A DNA stretch of 11,124 bases, taken from assembly GCA_035259205.1 (NCBI GenBank), contig DATFWO010000405.1:1-11124 (forward strand), read 5' to 3'. This DNA is from SG8-41 sp035259205. Its GTDB lineage: Bacteria; Pseudomonadota; Gammaproteobacteria; Burkholderiales; SG8-41. This document shows positions 1-5,827 of this stretch, piece after piece (position 1 is the stretch's first letter; every line of letters begins with the position of its first letter). A program made the position numbers and the translations under genes. The notes under the pieces were generated by a model that worked only from the letters and a program-made list of their open reading frames with translations, ran no database searches and was not told the DNA's origin.

Positions 1-26
1 TGACCTGTCTCGTATCCGCTGCAATC

Positions 27-1868
27 ATGGCTTTCCATCACGGTACTATTTCCGAAGCGCCGCCCGCCGCTGCGGCGGCGCGGCGCGGCGGCGAATGGCG
101 CGCGCTTGCTTTGCTGGCCCCGTATCTGTGGGAATTCAGGGGGAGGGTGGTCATCGCGCTCGCCTTCCTCATCACCGCCAAGCTCGCCAACGTCGGGGTG
201 CCGCTCGTCCTCAAGGAAATCGTCGACGGGCTAGACCCGACCCGTGCGCTGCTGGCCCTGCCGCTGGCGCTGCTCGCGGCCTATGGCGTGCTGAGGCTCT
301 CGACCACCTTGTTCGCCGAGCTGCGCGACCTCGTCTTCGTGCGCGTCACGCAGCGGGCGGTCCGCCGCATCGCGCTCAACGTATTCCGCCATCTTCACAG
401 CTTGTCTCTGCGTTTCCATCTCGAGCGCCAGACCGGCGGCATGACGCGCGACATAGAGCGCGGCACGCGCGGCATCTCGACCCTGATGTCATACCTGTTG
501 TTCTCGATCATTCCGGTGATACTCGAGTTCGCCCTCGTCGCCGTCATTCTGCTTTCGCGCTTCGACTGGCGGTTCGCGGCGGTCACCTTCGGCGCGGTCG
601 CTCTCTACATCGGCTTCACCTTCGCGGTCACCGAGTGGCGCATGGAGATCCGGCGCCGGGCGAACGATCTCGATTCCAAGGCCAACACCCGCGCGATCGA
701 CAGCCTGCTCAACTACGAGACGGTAAAGTACTTCAACAACGAGGAGTTCGAAGCGCGGCGCTACGACGAGAACCTGAAGCACTACGAAGGCGCTGCAGTG
801 CGGGCCGAAGCCTCGCTCGGCATCCTCAATATCGGGCAGAGCTTCATCATCGCTGCGGCGGTTACGATGCTCATGATCTTCGCCGCGCAGGGCGTCGTGG
901 ACAAGAGCCTCACGCTGGGCGATCTCGTGCTGGTCAACGGCCTGCTGATCCAGCTCTACATACCGCTCAACTTTCTCGGCGTGGTCTATCGGGAGATCAA
1001 GCAGGCGATGATCGACATGGACCGGATGTTCCGCCTGCTCTCAACGCACCGTGAGATCGAAGACCGGCCGGACGCTGTCGAGCTGCCGGCCGGACCGGCG
1101 GCGGTGCGTTTCGAGCATGTCAACTTCGGCTACGACCCAAAGCGCCAAATTCTCTTTGATGTCAGTTTCGACATCCCCTCGGGCGCCAAGGTCGCGGTAG
1201 TCGGCACGAGCGGTTCCGGCAAGTCCACGCTCGCGCGTCTGCTCTACCGCTTCTACGAGGTGGGCGGCGGCTGTGTGCTGGTGAAGGCCCTGGACATCCG
1301 GGGGCTGCGCCAGAGCAGCCTGCGCGGAGCGATCGCCATCGTGCCCCAGGACACCGTCCTCTTCAACGACACCATCTATTACAACATCCTCTACGGGCGG
1401 CCCGACGCGACGCGCGAGGAAGTGATCGAAGCCGCGCGCGCAGCGCACATACACGATTTCGTCACGCGCCTTCCCGACGGCTACGAAGCGCGGGTGGGCG
1501 AGCGCGGGTTGAAGCTCTCGGGCGGAGAGAAGCAGCGCGTCGCGATTGCGCGCGCGATCCTCAAGAATCCGCGGATCCTGATCTTCGACGAGGCGACCTC
1601 CGCGCTCGATTCCGCCACCGAACAGGCGATACAGGACGAGCTCGCCCGCATCGCCCGGGGACATACCACGCTGGTCATCGCGCACCGCCTTTCCACGGTG
1701 ATGGACGCCGACGAAATTCTGGTCCTGGAAAACGGACGCATCGTCGAACGTGGCACGCACCGCGGTTTGCTGGAGGCCGACGGCGCCTACGCCCGGATGT
1801 GGGCGCTACAGCAGGAAGAAGACGATCTGCATCATCAAAAAGAGGCGGAGCTGACGCACGCCACCTGA
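27..1868 (+). CDS. Atm1/HMT1-family ABC exporter (fused permease-ATPase)
   Basis: A 613-residue half-transporter: an N-terminal membrane domain with about six helices (roughly residues 25-335) followed by an ABC ATPase. Visible motifs are Walker A GTSGSGKST (393-401), Q-loop Q441, signature LSGGE (497-501), Walker B ILIFDE (517-522) and H-loop H553, so the ATPase should be active. The stretch NYETVKYFNNEEFE (229-242) is the hallmark of the Atm1/ABCB7/HMT1 family, inner-membrane homodimers that export glutathione-linked or metal-thiol compounds; the substrate here is inferred from family only. Oddity: the usual I-D-G-x-D-I turn before the Q-loop reads LVKALDI (418-424). No Shine-Dalgarno is seen before ATG 27, and the frame is open to the window edge, so the true start may lie upstream. 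The gene converges on the histidine kinase gene. Confidence 0.93.
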   Translation: MAFHHGTISEAPPAAAAARRGGEWRALALLAPYLWEFRGRVVIALAFLITAKLANVGVPLVLKEIVDGLDPTRALLALPLALLAAYGVLRLSTTLFAELRDLVFVRVTQRAVRRIALNVFRHLHSLSLRFHLERQTGGMTRDIERGTRGISTLMSYLLFSIIPVILEFALVAVILLSRFDWRFAAVTFGAVALYIGFTFAVTEWRMEIRRRANDLDSKANTRAIDSLLNYETVKYFNNEEFEARRYDENLKHYEGAAVRAEASLGILNIGQSFIIAAAVTMLMIFAAQGVVDKSLTLGDLVLVNGLLIQLYIPLNFLGVVYREIKQAMIDMDRMFRLLSTHREIEDRPDAVELPAGPAAVRFEHVNFGYDPKRQILFDVSFDIPSGAKVAVVGTSGSGKSTLARLLYRFYEVGGGCVLVKALDIRGLRQSSLRGAIAIVPQDTVLFNDTIYYNILYGRPDATREEVIEAARAAHIHDFVTRLPDGYEARVGERGLKLSGGEKQRVAIARAILKNPRILIFDEATSALDSATEQAIQDELARIARGHTTLVIAHRLSTVMDADEILVLENGRIVERGTHRGLLEADGAYARMWALQQEEDDLHHQKEAELTHAT

Positions 1869-1910
1869 AGCAGGGGATAAGAGCGCAGGGCGGAGGAATG
1901 AGCTAGAACT

Positions 1911-1952
1911 CCCTCATCCGTCATCCGTCATCCCTCATCCGTCATCCGTCAT
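1911..1952. repeat. Heptanucleotide tandem array, six units
   Basis: Two perfect 21-bp copies (1911-1931 and 1932-1952), each built from the 7-mers CCCTCAT, CCGTCAT, CCGTCAT. A partial third copy (CCCTC) follows at 1953-1957. On the minus strand the units read (C/G)GGATGA. The array lies in the gap between the convergent ABC exporter and histidine kinase genes, and its right end touches the kinase stop codon at 1960. It is a possible slippage (VNTR) locus. No hairpin plus T-run terminator is visible in 1869-1959. Confidence 0.9.
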
Positions 1953-1959
1953 CCCTCGG

Positions 1960-3342
1960 TCACGCCCTCATCGGCAACGTGATCCGCACCAGCGTGCCGG
2001 CGCCGTTCGTGCCCGTGGTGAGCGCGGCGTCGCCGCCGTGGCTCTGCGCGATCTCGCGCACTATGGCGAGGCCCAAACCGCAACCCTCCACTCCGGTGCC
2101 GAGGACGCGGTGAAAGCGCTCGAACGCGCGTTCGCGCTCGCCGACCGGTATGCCGGGACCGTTGTCCTCGACGCTCAACACGATGCTCGTGGTGTCCGGA
2201 GTTACACGCACGGTCACCTGGCCGCCGGGCTGCGTGTAGCGTATCGCGTTGTCGAGCAGATTGTTGAGCATTTCCTTCAGCAGGAATGAATCGCCTTCGA
2301 CACCCGCGCCCGCAAGCGGGCTGTCGAATCCGAGATCGATGTCGCGCGCGAGAGCACGGGGCACCCATTCGGTCGTGGTGTCGCGCGCCAGGCGCGCCAG
2401 GTCGAGCCGCTCGGTGGTGCGTGCGCGCTCGGCTCCGGGCTCCGCGCGAGCGAGCGAGAGCAGCTGGTTGATGAGACGCGTCGTCTGCTCGGTCGCGGTA
2501 TGCAATTGCCTGAGCGTGCTCTGCGCGTCGGCGGACTGCGCCTGACGCAACGCCAGCTCGGTCTGCGTCTTGATCCCAGCGAGCGGCGTCCGCAGCTGGT
2601 GCGCCGCGTCGGCGATAAAGCGTTGCTGCGCGGCAAGCGACGCCGACAGCCGCTCGAGCAGCTCGTTCATTGCGTGTATCAGGGGCTGCACTTCCTTTGG
2701 AGTCTGCTCTTCGGGCAATGCGCTCAAGTCCCGATAGGAGCGGCTTGCGATTTCGCGCTGCAGCGCCGTCAAGGGCGCGAGACCCCGCCCGACGGCGTAC
2801 CACACCGCGAGCGCCGCCAGCAGGATCAGCACCATTTGCGGCAGCATCATGCGCAGCATGATCTGGCGCGCATAGTCGGTGCGCACAGTCACCGTTTCCC
2901 CGGCCTGTATCAGCACCGAACCTTTGTTGCGATCACCTTCGAGCGGCAGATAGAGCGCGGCGATGCGAATGTGGTTGCCGAGGTATTGAGCGTCGTAGTA
3001 GCTCACCTTGTCGGCGTCAGGCTCGGGCGGGAGCGGCAGATCCCTGTGGCCGGCAATGTACTCGCCCTTGGGTCCGGTGATCTGGTAGTAGAACTTGCCG
3101 GGTTCGCCGGTGATCAGCATCTCCAGCACGACCTCGGGCAGATCGGCCTGAATACGGCCGTCGATGACCTTGATCTGCTTGCCGATGTCGATCGCGGAAT
3201 CGAGCAGCGACCGATCGTAGGCGGAGGTGACGAACTGGTTGGCGATGTCGTAGTCGACTGTGGTGCTGATGGACCACAAGACAGCCAGCGGGACGGCGAG
3301 CCAGATGATCAGCTGACGCCGCAGCGTGCTGGTCTTAGCCAT
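1960..3342 (-). CDS. TctE-type sensor histidine kinase
   Basis: A 460-residue membrane sensor kinase. TM1 is about residues 10-27 and TM2 about 162-184, with a periplasmic region of about 130 residues between them. That region has the look of the 2CSK_N input domain of TctE-like kinases (AYDRSLLDSA at 41-50, LPEVVLEMLITG at 68-79). A HAMP-like linker follows. The H-box is AAHQLRTPLAG with phospho-acceptor H248, the N-box is NLLDNAIRYT (361-370), the G1 box DNGPGI (393-398) and the G2 box GLGLAIV (422-428), so the kinase is complete. The start is ATG 3342, chosen over an upstream in-frame ATG at 3465 whose extra 41 residues are only the regulator gene read in another frame. It overlaps the regulator stop by 8 bp, implying translational coupling. 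TctE of Salmonella senses tricarboxylates; the ligand here is unknown. Confidence 0.93.
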   Translation of the reverse strand: MAKTSTLRRQLIIWLAVPLAVLWSISTTVDYDIANQFVTSAYDRSLLDSAIDIGKQIKVIDGRIQADLPEVVLEMLITGEPGKFYYQITGPKGEYIAGHRDLPLPPEPDADKVSYYDAQYLGNHIRIAALYLPLEGDRNKGSVLIQAGETVTVRTDYARQIMLRMMLPQMVLILLAALAVWYAVGRGLAPLTALQREIASRSYRDLSALPEEQTPKEVQPLIHAMNELLERLSASLAAQQRFIADAAHQLRTPLAGIKTQTELALRQAQSADAQSTLRQLHTATEQTTRLINQLLSLARAEPGAERARTTERLDLARLARDTTTEWVPRALARDIDLGFDSPLAGAGVEGDSFLLKEMLNNLLDNAIRYTQPGGQVTVRVTPDTTSIVLSVEDNGPGIPVGERERAFERFHRVLGTGVEGCGLGLAIVREIAQSHGGDAALTTGTNGAGTLVRITLPMRA

Positions 3343-4009
3343 GCGGCGACTTTTCGAGGAGATAGCCGAGCCCGCGTATGGTCCGTATGGTGACGCCCGC
3401 CGGCTCGAGCTTGCGACGCAGGCGGTGCACGTAGACCTCAATCGCGTTTGCCCCGACTTCCTCATCCCAGCCGTAGAGCTGCTCGGCGAGCTGTTCCTTG
3501 TTCACCACGCGGCCGCTGCGCAGCATCAGCACTTCGAGCACGCCCAGCTCTCGCGCCGAGAGATCGAGCGGCTCGCCGTTGAGCATCGCCCGGCGCCCGG
3601 CGGTGTCGAGGCTCAAGGCGCCGTGCGACAGCACCGACCCGCCGCCCGAATGCCCACGGCGGATCAGCGCGCGCACGCGTGCCTCCAGCTCGGCCAGCTC
3701 GAACGGCTTGGTGAGATAGTCGTCGGCGCCCAGATCGAGGCCCTTGACGCGGTCATCCAAGGTATCGCGCGCAGTGAGAACCAATACCGGCACGCGCGAG
3801 CCGCGATGGCGCAGCCGGCGCAAGACCTCGAAGCCGTCGAGCTTGGGCAGGCCCAGATCGAGTATCACCAGGTCGTATTTCTGCGAGGTGAGCACGTGGT
3901 CCGCCTCCCCGCCTTCGCTGAGGCAGTCCACGGCGTAATCGGCGTGGCGCAGCGAACGTGTGAGCCCGTCGGCCAGTACGGGCTCGTCCTCGACTATGAG
4001 TATGCGCAT
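3335..4009 (-). CDS. OmpR-family response regulator, TctD/QseB-like
   Basis: A 224-residue DNA-binding response regulator, partner of the overlapping kinase gene. The receiver domain (1-118) has acidic pocket residues E7 and D8, phospho-acceptor D51 in LVILDLGLP, the T79 switch residue and K101 in LTKPFEL. A winged-helix domain (about 125-218) ends in the typical TIRTIRGLGYLLE. Sequence style is that of TctD/QseB. The start is ATG 4009 (MRILIVEDE, the canonical family start); no clear Shine-Dalgarno precedes it. Members of this family bind two direct half-sites about 11 bp apart, and such a repeat is present at 4430-4447 in the same upstream gap. The structured element at 4082-4347 begins 72 bp upstream of this start, so the regulator's own promoter may lie in or beside that element. 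Confidence 0.94.
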   Translation of the reverse strand: MRILIVEDEPVLADGLTRSLRHADYAVDCLSEGGEADHVLTSQKYDLVILDLGLPKLDGFEVLRRLRHRGSRVPVLVLTARDTLDDRVKGLDLGADDYLTKPFELAELEARVRALIRRGHSGGGSVLSHGALSLDTAGRRAMLNGEPLDLSARELGVLEVLMLRSGRVVNKEQLAEQLYGWDEEVGANAIEVYVHRLRRKLEPAGVTIRTIRGLGYLLEKSPHG

Positions 4010-4081
4010 GACACTGCTGTAAGCGGCAAGCAGTTAGCAATGGGGCTGCCACCGCCACCTGCTTGCCGTTCACCGCGATTG

Positions 4082-4107
4082 GAACCTATTTCATATATAG
4101 GCGCGTG
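4082..4107 (+). repeat. Left terminal inverted repeat of the 4082-4347 element
   Basis: Inverted partner of 4322-4347; the first 21 positions match exactly, then one mismatch (G4103), then CGTG. It is AT-rich and contains TATATA, so it could act as an outward -10 toward the response regulator gene (speculative). Confidence 0.85.
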
Positions 4108-4321
4108 ATGCGTTGTGGCCAGGACGGACCGTATGCGAGGCGCACGGCGCAGGCCATATGTCGATATGGTCAAGCCGGGCAACGATGCAGACGACCGTCC
4201 TGGCCGCAACCCGGAGGGATGGGGCGATCTGGGCGCATCTCTTTGTCGGGAGCCCTCGTAATATCGACATATTGCTTCGGGCTCTCCTCCTCGACCTGCA
4301 TCCCACATCGCCTCCGTCGCA

Positions 4322-4347
4322 CACGTGCCTATATATGAAATAGGTTC
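4322..4347 (-). repeat. Right terminal inverted repeat of the 4082-4347 element
   Basis: Inverted partner of 4082-4107, identical over its outer 21 positions. It ends at C4347; the following bases TAGTTT do not repeat the left flank. Confidence 0.85.
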
Positions 4348-4386
4348 TAGTTTATCCCAGCGCCGTAGTCCATATGCTGAGCGGAA

Positions 4387-4410
4387 TTTTTGTCTACCCC
4401 TGTACAAAAA
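4387..4410. promoter_or_regulatory. AT-rich dyad TTTTTGT-N10-ACAAAAA
   Basis: Perfect 7-bp arms (4387-4393 and 4404-4410) around a 10-bp spacer. It lies 20 bp upstream of the direct-repeat box in front of the predicted small RNA promoter. Dyads of the form TGT-N10-ACA are typical sites for dimeric helix-turn-helix regulators; the protein is unknown. Confidence 0.5.
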
Positions 4411-4429
4411 GTCACCCAGGAGGGAGCCT

Positions 4430-4463
4430 ACGTAAGATTCACGTAAGGTCAAGAAACTATTAT
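4430..4463 (+). promoter_or_regulatory. Activator-type promoter: ACGTAAG direct repeat plus -10
   Basis: Two exact ACGTAAG half-sites (4430-4436 and 4441-4447) are 11 bp apart. On the other strand they read CTTACGT twice. Ten bp after the second half-site is TATTAT (4458-4463), a 5/6 match to the sigma-70 -10. At the normal -35 position (4435-4440) the sequence AGATTC does not match TTGACA. A direct repeat replacing the -35 and placed 10 bp before the -10 is the arrangement of PhoB/OmpR-class activated promoters. The likely start of transcription is about 4470. The regulator encoded at 3335-4009 is the natural candidate (inference). Confidence 0.55.
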
Positions 4464-4469
4464 GTATCC

Positions 4470-4632
4470 GGTCACGGGATGCTCAGCTTGAGACCCGTGC
4501 GGGTTTATCGCAGCTTGTTTGGTCTTTCCTCCTCGGAGGCCTGGCAGTTGCAGTACCTGTGCTGAGCGGGTGCTGCATGGCCTCTTTGTCTCCGCCGGGA
4601 CAACCCACACTGTCCCGAGCGGAGTTTTTTTT
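4470..4632 (+). ncRNA. Candidate small regulatory RNA, about 163 nt
   Basis: A transcript of about 163 nt is bounded by the promoter at 4430-4463 and the strong intrinsic terminator at 4590-4632, with no convincing protein gene between. Predicted structure: stem-loop 1 at 4473-4499 (CACGGG/CCCGTG with an inner CTCA/TGAG stem); an open linker 4500-4534 ending in CU-rich CTTTCCTCCTC; stem-loop 2 pairing 4535-4547 with 4573-4585 (GAGGCC/GGCCTC and GCAG/CTGC); and the terminator as stem-loop 3. This is the common plan of Hfq-type sRNAs. The CU-rich part is complementary to GAGGAGGAGAG at 4770-4780, the ribosome binding site of the endopeptidase gene. Alternatives are a terminated leader of that gene or a message for a 28-codon ORF (4479-4565). 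I do not recognise it as 6S, 4.5S, tmRNA, RNase P RNA or a known riboswitch. Confidence 0.5.
4590..4632 (+). terminator. Strong intrinsic terminator
   Basis: The left arm 4590-4602 (CTCCGCCGGGACA) pairs with 4611-4624 through 13 base pairs with a single bulged A (4618). The loop is 8 nt and eight Ts follow (4625-4632). It reads on the plus strand, yet no plus-strand protein gene ends upstream of it; the nearest upstream plus-strand gene ends at 1868. Confidence 0.9.
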
Positions 4633-4687
4633 GGATCTGCGTCAACGATCGCCCGTTCTGGCGCGTTTTCCTTAGTTCGAATACTGG

Positions 4688-4716
4688 TTGAAAAGTTGGG
4701 CCTAACCCTGTATTTT
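4688..4716 (+). promoter_or_regulatory. Probable sigma-70 promoter of the endopeptidase gene
   Basis: TTGAAA (4688-4693, 5/6 match) and TATTTT (4711-4716, 4/6 match) are separated by 17 bp. They lie downstream of the 4590-4632 terminator and about 65 bp before the TTG start. An overlapping TTTAAT (4714-4719) matches the -10 better but would need a 20-bp spacer. Confidence 0.45.
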
Positions 4717-4781
4717 AATGAGCAATTCCGGGGGACGCTGTCCGTAACGAACCCTTGGGGCCGGTTTAAGAGGAGGAGAGC

Positions 4782-5687
4782 TTGAAGCAACTGCTGCTAG
4801 CGGTGGTGCTGGCGTGCGTGGGGTGCCCGCCGTATGCGCTTGCCCAGAAGATAGTAGCGCATCCCGCTGCAACCGTGCGCGTTCCCGATGAGGCGTTCGA
4901 CGCGAGCTTTGCCGCCGCGAAGGCCGGCATGCTCAGTCTCAAGTCCGCCGCCGCGCTCGTCATCGACCAAATAGAAAACCGCGTCCTCTACGCGAAAAAC
5001 GTGGAGGCGGTGCACCCAGTCGCGTCGATCACCAAGCTGATGACGGCCATTGTTGTACTCGACAGCGGCGGGCCGCTCGATGAGCAGGTCACTATCAGCG
5101 AGGCCGATGTCGATGACATCAAGCACACGCGGTCGCGGCTGAAAGTCGGCACCGTGCTCACGCGAGCGGACCTGCTGAGACTTGCCCTGATGGCGTCCGA
5201 GAATCGCGCCGCGGCGGCCCTCGCCCGCGCGCATCCGGGCGGCACGCGGGCTTTCGTCGCGGCGATGAACCAGAAAGCCGTTGAGCTCAACATGTGGCAC
5301 ACGCGGTTCGTGGACGGAACGGGGCTCTCCAGCGACAACGTCTCGACCGCGCAGGATCTGGCGCAGATGGTCAACGCCGCCTATCGCTATCCGCTGATAC
5401 GGGAATTCACCACCACTTCCGCGCATGCCATAATCCTTTCCAACGGCCGGCTGCTGCAGTACAGGAATTCCAACGGCTTGGTGAGGAACAGCAGCTGGAG
5501 CATAGGACTTTCGAAGACCGGCTATATCAGCGAAGCGGGCCGCTGTCTGGTGATGCAGAGCAGCATCGCCTCCAAGCCGGTGGTCATCGTGCTGCTCGAC
5601 TCGTGGGGCAGGAATACGCGGCTCGGCGACGCGAACCGCATCAAGAAGTGGGTGGAAAGCCTGTTCTCCCGCCAGCCAGCGGGCTGA
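4782..5687 (+). CDS. pbpG: D-alanyl-D-alanine endopeptidase, PBP7/PbpG type
   Basis: A 301-residue periplasmic serine peptidase of the peptidase S11 penicillin-binding class, which cuts D-Ala-meso-diaminopimelate cross-links in peptidoglycan. A signal peptide spans residues 1-21 (cut after ALA). All three active-site motifs are present: S82-I-T-K85, S139-E-N141 and K245-T-G247. The segment SENRAAAALARAHPGGTRAFVAAM matches the PBP7/8 subgroup, whose members are about 300 residues long, so it is full length. The start is TTG 4782, set by the strong ribosome site GAGGAGG at 4770-4776, 5 nt upstream. It probably forms its own transcription unit, with a promoter near 4688-4716. The ribosome site is complementary to the CU-rich stretch of the upstream small RNA candidate. 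No T-tailed terminator follows. Confidence 0.93.
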   Translation: MKQLLLAVVLACVGCPPYALAQKIVAHPAATVRVPDEAFDASFAAAKAGMLSLKSAAALVIDQIENRVLYAKNVEAVHPVASITKLMTAIVVLDSGGPLDEQVTISEADVDDIKHTRSRLKVGTVLTRADLLRLALMASENRAAAALARAHPGGTRAFVAAMNQKAVELNMWHTRFVDGTGLSSDNVSTAQDLAQMVNAAYRYPLIREFTTTSAHAIILSNGRLLQYRNSNGLVRNSSWSIGLSKTGYISEAGRCLVMQSSIASKPVVIVLLDSWGRNTRLGDANRIKKWVESLFSRQPAG

Positions 5688-5742
5688 CCATAGTCGGGCA
5701 GTGACGCGTACCCCTCAAGAGGGAATCGCAAAAGGATCAACA

Positions 5743-5764
5743 AGAACGGCCGGGTGCCGGTTCT
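5743..5764 (+). other. Hairpin in the endopeptidase-egtD gap
   Basis: AGAAC pairs with GTTCT, then GGC with GCC past one bulged G, around a 5-nt loop. An overlapping alternative hairpin is CTGAC-N6-GTCAG (5763-5778). There is no T-run, so it is not a standard intrinsic terminator on the plus strand. Nothing else is recognised in 5688-5827 except the egtD ribosome site GAGGAGG (5813-5819). Confidence 0.35.
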
Positions 5765-5827
5765 GACTGCGCGGTCAGGCTAGGCAATCACCGGCTCGTC
5801 GTGAGGGCGCACGAGGAGGTTGTGGCG

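Larger units (their letters stand above)
4082..4347. mobile_element. Structured 266-bp MITE-like element with 26-bp terminal inverted repeats
   Basis: The ends are inverted copies matching at 25 of 26 positions: 4082-4107 and 4322-4347, with core GAACCTATTTCATATATAGG. Each end also holds its own small dyad, CCTAT-N7-ATAGG. The interior is self-complementary. Arm A pairs 4112-4127 with 4195-4210 (16 bp, one G-T pair) and encloses hairpin 4154-4169 (CCATAT, loop GTCG). Arm B pairs 4223-4233 with 4302-4312 and encloses 4248-4255/4279-4286 and hairpin 4260-4273 (AATAT, loop CGAC). No transposase or convincing ORF is inside, and no target duplication is obvious in the flanks (ATTG left, TAGT right). 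This is the plan of a non-autonomous element or a folded intergenic repeat. Calling it mobile is an inference from one copy. Confidence 0.7.

Noticed and set aside
2500..4108. Plus-strand frames opposite the kinase and regulator genes
   Set aside because: Antisense shadows of high-GC genes with intact histidine kinase and response regulator motifs on the other strand.
3994..4452. 152-codon minus-strand frame through the structured element
   Set aside because: The repeated peptide LEPISYIG at both ends is only the translation of the terminal repeats; no coding character otherwise.
4470..4632. Known housekeeping RNA or riboswitch (6S, 4.5S, tmRNA, RNase P RNA, cobalamin or glycine riboswitch)
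   Set aside because: None of the conserved core sequences I know for these classes is visible; a covariance search would settle it.
4449..4790. 113-codon minus-strand frame across the terminator and endopeptidase leader
   Set aside because: No ribosome site, no recognisable domain, and it reads through the terminator hairpin and T-run on the opposite strand.
5689..5699. 11-mer CATAGTCGGGC repeated at 10465-10475
   Set aside because: Many 11-mer coincidences are expected in 11 kb counting both strands, and the flanks do not match.
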